Assembly: GCA_018303185.1 (NCBI GenBank)
Contig: JAGVYR010000068.1
Span: forward strand, 1-39,752
Reading direction: 5' to 3'
Length of the DNA: 39,752 bases
DNA from: Candidatus Woesearchaeota archaeon
GTDB taxonomy: Archaea; Nanobdellota; Nanobdellia; Woesearchaeales; GW2011-AR4
The notes beneath the pieces are model-generated. The model was not told where the DNA came from and made no database searches. It saw only the letters and a program-made list of their open reading frames with translations. A program made the translations under genes and the position numbers. Below are positions 7,936 to 15,700 of the stretch, in pieces. Within the stretch, counting starts at the first letter, position 1, and each line of letters starts with the position of its first letter.

Positions 7936-8155
7936 AATAAAAAGCATGGATGGGAAGTCGCTTGATGACAAGATGGCCGAACTGAAAAAGGAGCTTGTCA
8001 AGATAAATGCCCAGGTCGCCATCGGAACAATACCAAAGAGCCCTGGACACGTCAGGCAGGTAAAGAAAGCAATAGCAAAAATACTCACTATACAGAATAT
8101 CAATCAAAAAAAGGCTCAGGAAAAACCTAAGGAGGTAAGGAAAAAGCATGGGTGA
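7922..8155 (+). CDS. rpl29: Ribosomal protein uL29 (L29)
   Basis: 77 residues. The two-helix uL29 core is clear: [18 protein letters not shown] and the [15 protein letters not shown] segment that binds 23S rRNA near uL23 at the tunnel exit. The frame is open much further upstream inside uS3, but the ATG at 7922 gives the family N-terminus and the normal length; it lies 14 bases inside the uS3 end. The last 15 residues are Lys-rich. The stop overlaps the aIF1 start by eight bases. Confidence 0.93.
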   Translation: MKVNEIKSMDGKSLDDKMAELKKELVKINAQVAIGTIPKSPGHVRQVKKAIAKILTIQNINQKKAQEKPKEVRKKHG

Positions 8156-8456
8156 AATTTGTCCGAAGTGCGGCTTGGTAAAGGAGCTGTGCGTTTGTGA
8201 GACAATTGCCAGGGAGGCGCAGGAGATTGCAGTAAGGGTCGAGAAAAGGGCTTTCGGCAAGAAATACACAGTGATTCAAGGCATAGACACGAAAGAAATC
8301 GACATCAGGGATGTTGCAAGGAAGCTGAAAAGCGCACTGGCATGCGGAGGCACGGCAAAGGACGGGAAGATTGAGCTGCAGGGCGACCACAAAAACAAGG
8401 CCAAGGACCTGCTCATAAAGATTGGGTTTGCTCCAGAATCAGTAAAAGTGATGTGA
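8148..8456 (+). CDS. Translation initiation factor aIF1 (SUI1)
   Basis: 102 residues of the SUI1/eIF1 family, which binds the small subunit near the P site and checks start-codon pairing. The archaeal N-terminus has a small cysteine cluster ([14 protein letters not shown]) that may bind zinc. The SUI1 core follows, with [14 protein letters not shown], a Lys-rich helix, [18 protein letters not shown] and the closing [10 protein letters not shown]. Its position between uL29 and Rpp29 is the standard archaeal order. The ATG at 8148 follows an AAGGAGGTAAGG-like purine stretch (8128-8140), an unusually good ribosome-binding site for this operon. Confidence 0.95.
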   Translation: MGEICPKCGLVKELCVCETIAREAQEIAVRVEKRAFGKKYTVIQGIDTKEIDIRDVARKLKSALACGGTAKDGKIELQGDHKNKAKDLLIKIGFAPESVKVM

Positions 8457-8460
8457 GCTT

Positions 8461-8697
8461 ATGATCACTGATGAGCTGATTGGCACTCGAGTGAGAGTGC
8501 TCAATAAAAGCCTTGAGGGAAAGGTCGTGGACGAGACAAAGTTTACATTCACAATAAAGACAAAGGAAGGCACCAAGAAGGTGCTCAAGGCCGGCAATAT
8601 GTTTGAATTTGATATCGGCGGCAGGAAACTCGCCGCGAAGGGAGAAGAGCTTGTTGCAAGGCCTGAAGAAAGGATTAAGCTTACAGGCAATCGGTGA
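8461..8697 (+). CDS. rnp1: RNase P protein Rpp29 (Pop4)
   Basis: 78 residues, a short but complete archaeal Rpp29/RNase P component 1. This Sm-like barrel partners Rpp21 and binds the specificity domain of RNase P RNA during 5' maturation of tRNA. The family pattern is DELIGTRVRVLNKSLEGKVV, then DETKFTFTIKTKEG, and the end RPEERIKLTGNR. The gene sits in its usual place between aIF1 and uS17. It begins four bases after the aIF1 stop, with tgagctt just before the ATG. Confidence 0.92.
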   Translation: MITDELIGTRVRVLNKSLEGKVVDETKFTFTIKTKEGTKKVLKAGNMFEFDIGGRKLAAKGEELVARPEERIKLTGNR

Positions 8698-8701
8698 AAA
8701 A

Positions 8702-9127
8702 ATGAAAAAAAGCATAGGCGTTGACGTTAACCAACCAAAGGACAGATGCACAGACAGGAAGTGCCCTTTTCATGGCAATCTTGCATTGAGGGGGAGGTCA
8801 TTTGTCGGCACTGTTGTGTCAGACAAGATGCACAACACTGCTATTGTCGAGTGGAACAGAAGGCACCTGCTTACAAAGTATGAAAGGTATGAGAAAAGGA
8901 AGACCAGGCTGAAAGTGCACAACCCTGAATGTATAAACGCAAAGGAAGGCGACATTGTAAAGATTATGGAATGCCGGCCATTGAGCAAGACAAAGAATTT
9001 CACAATAATAGAAAACATGGGCAAAGAAAAAGGCTATAGGGAGAGAATGGAAGCTGCAGAGCAGTCAAGGATAAAGAGGGCTGTGAAACCTGCTGAAGAG
9101 GCAGAAGGGCAGGAAGCGGGGAATTAA
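8702..9127 (+). CDS. rps17: Ribosomal protein uS17 (S17)
   Basis: 141 residues. The archaeal N-terminal extension carries IGVDVNQPKDRC and CPFHGNLALRGRSF, followed by the OB-fold core GTVVSDKMHNTAIVEWNR and the ending ECRPLSKTKNFTIIEN. uS17 binds 16S helices 7 and 11 early in assembly. The ATG at 8702 is chosen because upstream in-frame codons lie within Rpp29. About 25 residues at the C-terminus are a charged Glu/Ala-rich tail. It begins four bases after Rpp29 and ends two before uL14. Confidence 0.95.
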   Translation: MKKSIGVDVNQPKDRCTDRKCPFHGNLALRGRSFVGTVVSDKMHNTAIVEWNRRHLLTKYERYEKRKTRLKVHNPECINAKEGDIVKIMECRPLSKTKNFTIIENMGKEKGYRERMEAAEQSRIKRAVKPAEEAEGQEAGN

Positions 9128-9129
9128 AG

Positions 9130-9531
9130 ATGCAGTCTGTAAAAGCAAAAATCACAAGAGGGCTTCCGGTAGGAAGCCAAGTTGAGACATGCGACAATTC
9201 AGGCGCTAAGTTGGTCAAGATATTCACAGTGGTGGGCCATAAGACGGTAATGGGAAGAAGGTCTTCAGCAGGCGTTGGCGACCTGGTGATGGTGTCTGTG
9301 AAGAGAGGCAGGCCTGATATGAGGAGCCAGGTTTTTTTTGGCATAGTAGTCAGGCAGAAGAAGGAATACAGAAGGCCAGACGGAATGAGGATAAAATTCG
9401 AGGACAATGCCGTTGTCGTGCTAAAAGACGACAAGGGCAATCCGAAAGGCACAATATTCAAGGGGGCTATCGCGAAAGAGGCATGCGAGAGATGGCCCGG
9501 AGTGGCAAAGGTCGCAAGCATAGTGGTGTAA
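9130..9531 (+). CDS. rpl14: Ribosomal protein uL14 (L14)
   Basis: 133 residues, the usual size. The five-stranded barrel shows VETCDNSGAKLVKIFTV, GVGDLVMVSVKRGRP, and VVLKDDKGNPKGTIFKGAIA, the last being the uL14 signature. It sits at the subunit interface and forms intersubunit bridges with 16S rRNA, next to the site where aIF6 binds. It is part of a tight block with uL24 starting one base after its stop. Confidence 0.97.
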   Translation: MQSVKAKITRGLPVGSQVETCDNSGAKLVKIFTVVGHKTVMGRRSSAGVGDLVMVSVKRGRPDMRSQVFFGIVVRQKKEYRRPDGMRIKFEDNAVVVLKDDKGNPKGTIFKGAIAKEACERWPGVAKVASIVV

Positions 9532-9532
9532 A

Positions 9533-9949
9533 ATGGATGGAAAATTTTCAAAGGAATGGAAAAGAAGCGGCCAGACAAGGAAGCAGAGGCTTTACAGATA
9601 CAATGCTCCGCTGCACATAAAGGGCAAATTTGTAAACGCGTGCCTTTCAAAAGATCTGAGGAAGAAGCACCATGTCAGGAGCATGAGGCTGAAGAAAGGC
9701 GACAAAGTCAGAATTATGGTGGGCCAGTTCAAGAAAACTGAAGGGAAAATCAGCCTTGTTGACATGAAGAATACAAGGGTGTATGTCGAAGGCGCAGATA
9801 TTGTGAAGAAAGACGGCACAAAAGCAAGCTATCCGATAAATCCGAGCAATCTGATGATAGTTGAGCTTGTTTTGGATGATAAGAAGAGGCAGAAAAGGCT
9901 GGACAGGAAAGCTCCTGTAATGGCAGCAAAGGAAAAAGCAGGGAAGTGA
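9533..9949 (+). CDS. rpl24: Ribosomal protein uL24 (L24)
   Basis: 138 residues. The archaeal N-terminal part includes SGQTRKQRLYRYNAPLHIKG, and the KOW/SH3 domain shows LKKGDKVRIMVGQFKKTEGK (about residues 56-75) and NTRVYVEGADIVKKDG. uL24 initiates large-subunit assembly by binding the 5' domain of 23S rRNA. The stop codon overlaps a possible GTG for eS4 at 9946, but the eS4 ATG nine bases later is preferred. Confidence 0.95.
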   Translation: MDGKFSKEWKRSGQTRKQRLYRYNAPLHIKGKFVNACLSKDLRKKHHVRSMRLKKGDKVRIMVGQFKKTEGKISLVDMKNTRVYVEGADIVKKDGTKASYPINPSNLMIVELVLDDKKRQKRLDRKAPVMAAKEKAGK

Positions 9950-9954
9950 ACTTC

Positions 9955-10635
9955 ATGTCAAGACACTTAAAAAGATACAACGCACCGAAATCGTGGGCAA
10001 TCAAGAGGAAAGAAAGGAAATACATAATGAGGCTGAGCCCTGGGCCGCACAACAAGAAAATGAGTGTGCCTTTGAATATAGTCCTAAGGGATATGCTAAG
10101 CTTATCTGACACGAAGAAGGAGACAAAGAGGATACTTTATGCAAATGAAGTGCTGATAGACGGTGTAAGAAGGAAAGATGAGAAATTCCCGGTAGGGCTT
10201 TTTGATGTTGTTGACCTGAAGGGCTCAGGGAAGGCTTATAGGGTGACACTTGACGGAAACGGCATGATAAAGCTTGTTGAAGCAAAAGACCCGAAGGTAA
10301 AGCCGCTCAAGATCATCAGCAAGAGCCTTGCCAAGGGCGGCAGGGTGCAGCTTGGGTTCCATGACGGAAAGACAATCCTCACTGATGGCAGGAAATACCG
10401 AGTGGGTGATTCTGTGCTTGCAGAACTGCCTGAGATGAGCATCAAGAAGAGCCTTGAGCTGGAGAAAGGCGCATCGATATTCCTGATAGGAGGAAAAAAC
10501 ATCGGAGTAGTAGGAAAGGTCAAGGACATTGCAGGAAGAAGAATCATGTACGAAAGCAATGGGCAGACATACCAGACATTAAGAAGCTATGCTTTTGTAA
10601 TAGGAGGGGACAAGCCGTCGATAGCTTTGGAATAA
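9955..10635 (+). CDS. rps4e: Ribosomal protein eS4 (S4e)
   Basis: 226 residues. eS4 is found in archaea and eukaryotes only. The start MSRHLKRYNAPKSWAIKRKE matches the family, so ATG 9955 is chosen over the GTG at 9946. Domains in order are the short N-terminal arm, an S4-like RNA-binding domain (TKRILYANEVLIDGVRRKDE), a central region, and a KOW-like end (FLIGGKNIGVVGKVKDI). It binds 16S rRNA in the small-subunit body. Neighbours uL24 and uL5 keep the standard archaeal order. Confidence 0.96.
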   Translation: MSRHLKRYNAPKSWAIKRKERKYIMRLSPGPHNKKMSVPLNIVLRDMLSLSDTKKETKRILYANEVLIDGVRRKDEKFPVGLFDVVDLKGSGKAYRVTLDGNGMIKLVEAKDPKVKPLKIISKSLAKGGRVQLGFHDGKTILTDGRKYRVGDSVLAELPEMSIKKSLELEKGASIFLIGGKNIGVVGKVKDIAGRRIMYESNGQTYQTLRSYAFVIGGDKPSIALE

Positions 10636-10636
10636 A

Positions 10637-11167
10637 ATGGAAAAAGTTCAGATTATGAGGGAAGTGGTGGTGGGAAAACTTACCCTTAACATTGGGGCAG
10701 GCAAAGACCAGTCCAAGCTAGACAAGGGCATGGAGCTTTTCAAGACAATAACCGGGAAAGTCCCGATAAAGACTTTTACAAACAAGAGAATACAGGAATG
10801 GGGCCTTAGGCCGGGGCTGCCAATAGGATGCAAGGTGACATTGAGGGAGGGGGAAGCTGTCGAACTGCTGAAAAGGCTTATTGAAGCAAAGGATGGCAAA
10901 CTTACCCTGTCGCAGTTTGACGATAATGGGAATATATCATTCGGGATTAGGGAGTATATCGACATACCTGGAGTCAAGTATGACCCGAAGATAGGGATAA
11001 TAGGCTTGCAGGTCTGTGTCACTTTAGAGAGGCCGGGATTTAGGGTAAAAAGGCGGAGCTTCATGAAGCGTAAAATAGGGAACTCCCATAAGATAACCAG
11101 AGAAGAGGCGATAAGCTTCATGAAGGATAATTTCAACATCAGAGTAGGTGAGGGCAATGAGTTATAG
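10637..11167 (+). CDS. rpl5: Ribosomal protein uL5 (L5)
   Basis: 176 residues. uL5 binds 5S rRNA and touches P-site tRNA. Family motifs are [40 protein letters not shown] and [17 protein letters not shown], then the [14 protein letters not shown] end typical of archaea. It starts one base after the eS4 stop. Its 3' end overlaps the uS14 start by 11 bases, and the aggtga that ends uL5 would act as ribosome-binding site for uS14. Confidence 0.96.
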   Translation: MEKVQIMREVVVGKLTLNIGAGKDQSKLDKGMELFKTITGKVPIKTFTNKRIQEWGLRPGLPIGCKVTLREGEAVELLKRLIEAKDGKLTLSQFDDNGNISFGIREYIDIPGVKYDPKIGIIGLQVCVTLERPGFRVKRRSFMKRKIGNSHKITREEAISFMKDNFNIRVGEGNEL

Positions 11168-11387
11168 CGATTACAGAAAAGCATTCAAGCAGCTCAAGGT
11201 AAAACCCGTCAAGCTCAAGAAGTACATGAAGCACAACAAGCCGAAGGACAGAAAATTCGGCTATATAACAAAGAGATGCAGGAGATGCGGCACTGTAAAG
11301 GGGCATATAAGCAAGTACGGCCTCAACATATGCAGAAGGTGCTTCAGGGAAACTGCGCTGAAGCTCGGCTTCAAGAAATTTTCATAA
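11157..11387 (+). CDS. rps14: Ribosomal protein uS14 (S14), zinc form, N-terminally extended
   Basis: 76 residues. The C-terminal half is the normal archaeal uS14: two CxxC pairs (CRRCG and CRRCF) that bind one zinc, and the ending [13 protein letters not shown]. It binds the 3' major domain of 16S rRNA. Archaeal uS14 is often about 50-56 residues, so about 20 additional Lys-rich residues stand at the front. ATG 11157 is chosen because aggtga lies 5-10 bases before it; a GTG at 11148 is an alternative. It overlaps the end of uL5. Confidence 0.94.
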   Translation: MSYSDYRKAFKQLKVKPVKLKKYMKHNKPKDRKFGYITKRCRRCGTVKGHISKYGLNICRRCFRETALKLGFKKFS

Positions 11388-11396
11388 GGTGTAAAA

Positions 11397-11789
11397 ATGG
11401 CAATGAACAACCCAGTGGCGAATGCACTGTCAAAAATAATGAATGCAGAAAAAATAGGGAGAAGGGACTGCCTAGTAAGGCCTGTCTCGAAGCTAATCGG
11501 GAATGTGCTTGATGTCATGAAGAATGAGGGGTTTATAGGGGACATTGAGGAAATTGAAGACGGCAGGGGAAATATGCTGAAAGTCAACCTCCTCGGGAAT
11601 ATAAATAAGTGCGGGCCTATAACCCCTACATTCAATGTAAAGCTCGACTCCTACGAGAGATTCGAAAAAAGATACCTTCCTGCGAAGGATTTCGGCATAA
11701 TGATTGTTTCGACTCCTTTGGGGATAATGGCCCACAAGGACTCAAAGAACAAGAAAGTCGGAGGAAAGCTGCTGGCTTACTGCTATTAA
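11397..11789 (+). CDS. rps8: Ribosomal protein uS8 (S8)
   Basis: 130 residues, normal archaeal length. Family motifs are NNPVANALSKIMNAEKIGRR, VLDVMKNEGFIGDIEEIEDG and the C-terminal KDFGIMIVSTPLGIMAHKDS. uS8 binds the central domain of 16S rRNA. The ATG follows taaggtgtaaaa (11386-11397), where aaggtg can serve as the ribosome-binding site. uL6 begins one base after its stop. Confidence 0.96.
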   Translation: MAMNNPVANALSKIMNAEKIGRRDCLVRPVSKLIGNVLDVMKNEGFIGDIEEIEDGRGNMLKVNLLGNINKCGPITPTFNVKLDSYERFEKRYLPAKDFGIMIVSTPLGIMAHKDSKNKKVGGKLLAYCY

Positions 11790-11790
11790 G

Positions 11791-12366
11791 ATGTCTGAGA
11801 AAAGAGTGCAGAAAACAAAGGGCAAGAAGGATGCTGCCCGGGAATTGGCAGTGCCTGAAGGAGTGAGCGTAGCTTATGCGGGCGGCATATTCAAGGCAAA
11901 GGGAAAATCCGGAGAATGCTCAAAGGCCCTTGTTGCAAAGAATGTGTCCATAAAGATAGAGGGCGAAAAAATACTTTTGAGCGCAAAAAAAGCGACAAAA
12001 AGAGAGAAGAGGATGATTGCTACTTTCATTTCGCACATGAAGAACATGCTAAGGGGCTCAAATGACGGCCATACATACGTGCTCAAGATATGCTCAGGCC
12101 ACTTCCCCATGACGGTCAGCTCAACAAAAGACGAGTTTGTTGTCAAGAATTTCATAGGGGAAAAAATCCCTAGAAAGCTGAAAATAAAGGCAGGGGCTGC
12201 CGTAAAGGTTGACGGCGACAAAGTTGTGGTGCAAAGCGCAAGCAAGGAGATTGCAGGCCAAGTAAGCGCCGATATCGAGAACCTTACAAAAAGGGCAAAT
12301 TATGACACCAGAATATTCCAGGACGGAATCTACATTGTAAACAAGGACGGAAAGGAGCTGAAGTAA
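11791..12366 (+). CDS. rpl6: Ribosomal protein uL6 (L6)
   Basis: 191 residues. uL6 has two similar domains and binds 23S rRNA near the GTPase-associated region and the sarcin-ricin loop. Seen here are the repeat strands VAYAGGIFKAKGKSGECSKA and the archaeal central MKNMLRGSNDGHTYVLKICS, then GHFPMTVSS and the second domain ending in TKRANYDTRIFQDGIYIV. The first 15 residues are a Lys-rich lead-in not present in most family members. The eL32 ATG follows the stop codon without a gap. Confidence 0.96.
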   Translation: MSEKRVQKTKGKKDAARELAVPEGVSVAYAGGIFKAKGKSGECSKALVAKNVSIKIEGEKILLSAKKATKREKRMIATFISHMKNMLRGSNDGHTYVLKICSGHFPMTVSSTKDEFVVKNFIGEKIPRKLKIKAGAAVKVDGDKVVVQSASKEIAGQVSADIENLTKRANYDTRIFQDGIYIVNKDGKELK

Positions 12367-12936
12367 ATGCCGGAAACAAAACTGCTTGAATTAAGGAGAA
12401 GGGCAAAGGCAAGAAAGCCAGCATTCGTCAGGCAGGATATCAACAACAAGAAGAAGCTCAAGAACAAGTGGAGAAGGGCAAAGGGCCTTCAGTCCAAGAT
12501 AAGGCGCGGCCTTAAGGGGTACAGCAGGCAGCCTTCAAGGGGGTTTGGAAGCCCTGCGGCTGTGAGGGGCCTTGACAGGAGCGGGCTTGAGCCGGTCATG
12601 GTTCACAATGCAAACATGCTAAGCAGTATAATCAAGGAAATCCATGGCATAATAATAGGGTCTGGCGTTGGAATGAAGAATAAGATTGAGATTGTAAAGA
12701 TATGCAAGGAAAAAGGGATTAAGATACTAAATATCAAAGATGCCGAAGCCTTCCTGAAAGACGCTGAGAAATCCCTTGAAGAGAGAAAACAGAAGAGCAG
12801 GCAAAAAGAGGCCAAAGCGAAAAAAGAAACCAAGAAGCAGGAGAAGCTTGACGAAAAAGTAGAAAGCAAGAGCGATGATGAAAAGAAAGAGCAGGAAAAA
12901 CTGGAGAAAGACAAGCTTCTTACAAAGAGAGTCTGA
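12367..12936 (+). CDS. rpl32e: Ribosomal protein eL32 (L32e) with charged C-terminal tail
   Basis: 189 residues. The core to about residue 130 is a clear eL32: RRRAKARKPAFVRQDINNKK, then LKNKWRRAKGLQSKIRRG and GYSRQPSRGFGSPAAVRGL, a stretch strongly conserved in archaea. The remaining 55-60 residues are Lys/Glu-rich, probably coiled-coil or disordered, and much longer than usual. The protein binds 23S rRNA on the solvent side. It starts immediately after the uL6 stop. Confidence 0.94.
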   Translation: MPETKLLELRRRAKARKPAFVRQDINNKKKLKNKWRRAKGLQSKIRRGLKGYSRQPSRGFGSPAAVRGLDRSGLEPVMVHNANMLSSIIKEIHGIIIGSGVGMKNKIEIVKICKEKGIKILNIKDAEAFLKDAEKSLEERKQKSRQKEAKAKKETKKQEKLDEKVESKSDDEKKEQEKLEKDKLLTKRV

Positions 12937-12941
12937 TTGAA

Positions 12942-13391
12942 ATGAACCTAAGCACACAGAAGAGGCTGGCTGCCGAAATACTGAAATGCGGCGGGGGAAG
13001 GGTAATACTCGACCAGAACAGCCTTGAGGAGATAAAGGAAGCGATTACAAAAGCCGACATCAGGGGGCTTATCAGCAGGGGCGTAATAAGAAAAGTGCAT
13101 TCTGCAGGCGTATCCAGGGCAAGGGCCAACAAGGCAAAGATCCAGAGAAGAAAGGGAAGGCAGAAAGGCTACGGCTCAAGAAAAGGCAAAAGCAGTGCAA
13201 GGCTTCCGAGAAAAGAGGTGTGGATGGCAGGCATAAGGGTGCAGAGGGAATTTTTAAGCGTACTGAAGGAAAAGGGGGCTATCGGCAATGATGCTTACAG
13301 GAACCTATACCTTAAAAGCAAAGGCGGCTTTTTCAGGAGCAAGAGGCACATAAAACTATACATCCAGGAGCAGGGGCTGCTGAAAAAATGA
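12942..13391 (+). CDS. rpl19e: Ribosomal protein eL19 (L19e)
   Basis: 149 residues, an archaeal eL19. Motifs are LSTQKRLAAEILKCGGGRV at the start, RGLISRGVIRKVHSAGVSRA and the Arg/Lys/Gly-rich KGRQKGYGSRKGKSSARLPR. The domain then becomes a long helix that in the ribosome reaches toward the small subunit. The ATG at 12942 comes five bases after the eL32 stop. The eL19 stop overlaps the uL18 start (atga). Confidence 0.95.
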   Translation: MNLSTQKRLAAEILKCGGGRVILDQNSLEEIKEAITKADIRGLISRGVIRKVHSAGVSRARANKAKIQRRKGRQKGYGSRKGKSSARLPRKEVWMAGIRVQREFLSVLKEKGAIGNDAYRNLYLKSKGGFFRSKRHIKLYIQEQGLLKK

Positions 13392-13969
13392 AAAAAAACA
13401 AAATATACAATGTCCAGGTAAGAAGGAAAAGAGAGGGAAGGACTAATTACAAGAAGAGGATAAAGATGCTCATTTCCGAAAAGCCGAGGCTTGTGATAAG
13501 AAAGTCTCTCAAAAACATACATGCTGACATAGTGGAATTTGACCAGAAAGGTGACAAGGTGCTTGCGAGCGCCCATTCGAAGGAGCTTGAAAAGCTTGGA
13601 TGGAAATTCAGCAGGGGGAATCTTCCGGCAGCATATCTTGTCGGGCTGCTTGCAGGAAAGAAAGCGAAAGCGAAAGGCGTGCAGGAAGCTATTCTTGACA
13701 TTGGGCTCAACAAGTCGGTAAAGGGGTCGAGATTGTATGCCGCATTGTCCGGAGTTGTTGATGCAGGAGTAAACGTCCCGCATGATAAAAGTGTGCTTCC
13801 GGCCAAGGAAAGGGTACAAGGAGAGCATATAGCAAAATTCGCTGCAGAAGCAAAGGGAAACTACAAAATGCAATTTTCAAATTATGACAGGAATGGCGTG
13901 GACGCTGCAGATATCAAGAAGTATTTCAATGATATAAAATCGAAGATAGAGGCAGGTAAGAATGGCTGA
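13388..13969 (+). CDS. rpl18: Ribosomal protein uL18 (L18)
   Basis: 193 residues. uL18 binds 5S rRNA with uL5. Archaeal motifs are VQVRRKREGRTNYKKRIKML, KPRLVIRKSLKNIHADIVEF, the AAYLVGLLAGKKAKAKG segment, and the long C-terminal part with GSRLYAALSGVVDAGVNVPH, which bacteria lack. It starts inside the eL19 stop and overlaps the uS5 start by eight bases, so both ends look translationally coupled. Confidence 0.95.
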   Translation: MKKNKIYNVQVRRKREGRTNYKKRIKMLISEKPRLVIRKSLKNIHADIVEFDQKGDKVLASAHSKELEKLGWKFSRGNLPAAYLVGLLAGKKAKAKGVQEAILDIGLNKSVKGSRLYAALSGVVDAGVNVPHDKSVLPAKERVQGEHIAKFAAEAKGNYKMQFSNYDRNGVDAADIKKYFNDIKSKIEAGKNG

Positions 13970-14747
13970 TGGAAAATTTGCAGATGTGAGGAAGTGGCGC
14001 GGAAGTGGGCGCTTCGGAGACAGAAACAGGGCTCCTGATACAGAGTCATGGATTCCAAAGACTGCGCTTGGGAAGAGGGTAAAGAGCGGAGAAATAACAC
14101 ATATAGACCAGATTCTTGACAAAAGGATGAGAATCATGGAATCCCAGATAGCTGATGTTCTGATGCCGAACCTTACGACTGACCTGCTCCTTATCGGGCA
14201 GTCCAAAGGAAAGTTTGGCGGCGGGCAGAGAAGGGTTTTCAAGCAGACGCAGAAAAAGACGCAGGAAGGCAACAAGCCTAAGTTTGCCACGTATGCTGTT
14301 GTCGGCAATGAGGACGGATATATCGGCCTTGGATACGGAAAGAGCAAGGAGACCGTGCCTGCAAGGGAAAAAGCAATAAGGAATGCAAAGCTGAACATAA
14401 TCAAGATAAGAAGGGGCAGCGGCTCATGGGAAGACATAAGCCCGGAGCCTAGCACTATACCTTTCACTGTGGAAGGGAGATGCGGCTCCGTAAGGATAAA
14501 GCTCATACCTGCCCCGAGAGGGACTGGGCTTTCTGTAGAAAAAGAATGCCAGAAGATACTCAGGATAGCGGGAATAAAGGACATATGGTCAAGGACTTCA
14601 GGCCAGACAAACACAAAGATAAACCTGATAACTGCATGCTTCAATGCTCTCAAGCAGCTCATGGAAGTCCGCGTTCAGGGGCGTTATGAAAAGCAGTTTG
14701 GAATAATTGAAGGGTCGGCAAAGCAGGAACCAGAGGCCAAGACTTAA
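13962..14747 (+). CDS. rps5: Ribosomal protein uS5 (S5)
   Basis: 261 residues, slightly long for archaeal uS5. The archaeal N-terminus (WIPKTALGKRVKSGEITHID) leads to the dsRBD-like domain with FATYAVVGNEDGYIGLGYGK and REKAIRNAKLNIIKIRRGSG, then the C-terminal fold with RIKLIPAPRGTGLSVEKECQ. uS5 lines the mRNA entry and influences decoding accuracy. aggtaag (13953-13959) precedes the ATG as ribosome-binding site. Confidence 0.96.
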   Translation: MADGKFADVRKWRGSGRFGDRNRAPDTESWIPKTALGKRVKSGEITHIDQILDKRMRIMESQIADVLMPNLTTDLLLIGQSKGKFGGGQRRVFKQTQKKTQEGNKPKFATYAVVGNEDGYIGLGYGKSKETVPAREKAIRNAKLNIIKIRRGSGSWEDISPEPSTIPFTVEGRCGSVRIKLIPAPRGTGLSVEKECQKILRIAGIKDIWSRTSGQTNTKINLITACFNALKQLMEVRVQGRYEKQFGIIEGSAKQEPEAKT

Positions 14748-14757
14748 GGTGCTTATC

Positions 14758-15213
14758 ATGGAAAGAAAGCAAGACAGCGAAGAGAAGAAGGGCAGCATAG
14801 CCGTTGTGAAGATAAAGGGAGAGGTAAGGCTGAGCCAGCAGGTAAGGGACACTTTCAATGCGCTGAGGCTGTACAGGAAAAATTACTGTGTTGTTGTCCC
14901 AAACAGCCCGGAGTTTCTTGGAATGGTGAACAAGGTCAAGGATTTTGTCACATGGGGCGAGATAAGCGACGAGGTTCTGAATGAGCTTGTCCTGAAGAAA
15001 GGCGAAGAGGCCAAGGGTGATTTCAGCGAAGAGGCCAAGGTCAAAAGGACTGACTACCATGTTTTCAGTGGAAAGAAGATAAAGAAATTCTTCAGGCTCA
15101 ACAGCCCAAGGAAAGGCTTTGGAAGGAAGGGCATTAAGACCCATTTCAACAAGGGCGGGGCTATAGGCTATAGAGGGGAAAAAATAAGTGATTTGATAAA
15201 AAGAATGATGTAG
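14758..15213 (+). CDS. rpl30: Ribosomal protein uL30 (L30)
   Basis: 151 residues, the long archaeal form. The uL30 core is IAVVKIKGEVRLSQQVRDTF, ALRLYRKNYCVVVPNSPEFL and MVNKVKDFVTWGEIS; the archaeal C-terminal extension has FRLNSPRKGFGRKGIKTHFN. It binds 23S domain II near 5S rRNA. The frame is open upstream into uS5, but ATG 14758 gives the right start and has aaggtg at 14746-14751. Its first 15 residues are charged. Confidence 0.94.
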   Translation: MERKQDSEEKKGSIAVVKIKGEVRLSQQVRDTFNALRLYRKNYCVVVPNSPEFLGMVNKVKDFVTWGEISDEVLNELVLKKGEEAKGDFSEEAKVKRTDYHVFSGKKIKKFFRLNSPRKGFGRKGIKTHFNKGGAIGYRGEKISDLIKRMM

Positions 15214-15223
15214 ATGATGTAAA

Positions 15224-15691
15224 ATGGCTTTCAACAAAAGGAAAAAAAATTCAAGGCAGCGTGGATCGCACACGCATGGATGGGGTGCGAAGAAAAAGCA
15301 CCGCGGCACCGGCAACAGGGGCGGCAAAGGAATGGCAGGCACCGGAAAAAGGGCTGACTCAAAGAAGCCAAGCATCTGGGCTGAAAGATATTTTGGAAAG
15401 CGAGGCTTTAAGACAGAGCAAATTAAGAAGGATACGAAGCCAAGGATAATGAACCTTGCCCATATTGAAGGGCGCCTTAACTCGCTTGTTGAGGGAAAGC
15501 TTGTCGCAAAAGAGAAAGATACTTATATCATAGATTCTGAAAAACTCGGGTTTGACAAGCTGCTCAGCAAAGGCAAAGTAGAAAGGAAGCTGAAGATAAG
15601 CGTCCCATACGCAACTGAAGGCGCTATAGAGAAAGTAAAGGCTGCAGGCGGCGAAGTTGTTGGGCTGATAGCAAAGGAAAAAGCTGAATAA
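15224..15691 (+). CDS. rpl15: Ribosomal protein uL15 (L15)
   Basis: 155 residues. The basic N-terminal arm typical of archaeal uL15 is present (GSHTHGWGAKKKHRGTGNRG and GKGMAGTGKRADSKK), followed by the globular uL15 domain whose end VKAAGGEVVGLIA matches the family. It is a late-assembly 23S-binding protein. It is the last ribosomal gene before SecY, nine bases away. Confidence 0.95.
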   Translation: MAFNKRKKNSRQRGSHTHGWGAKKKHRGTGNRGGKGMAGTGKRADSKKPSIWAERYFGKRGFKTEQIKKDTKPRIMNLAHIEGRLNSLVEGKLVAKEKDTYIIDSEKLGFDKLLSKGKVERKLKISVPYATEGAIEKVKAAGGEVVGLIAKEKAE

Positions 15692-15700
15692 GATAAAAAA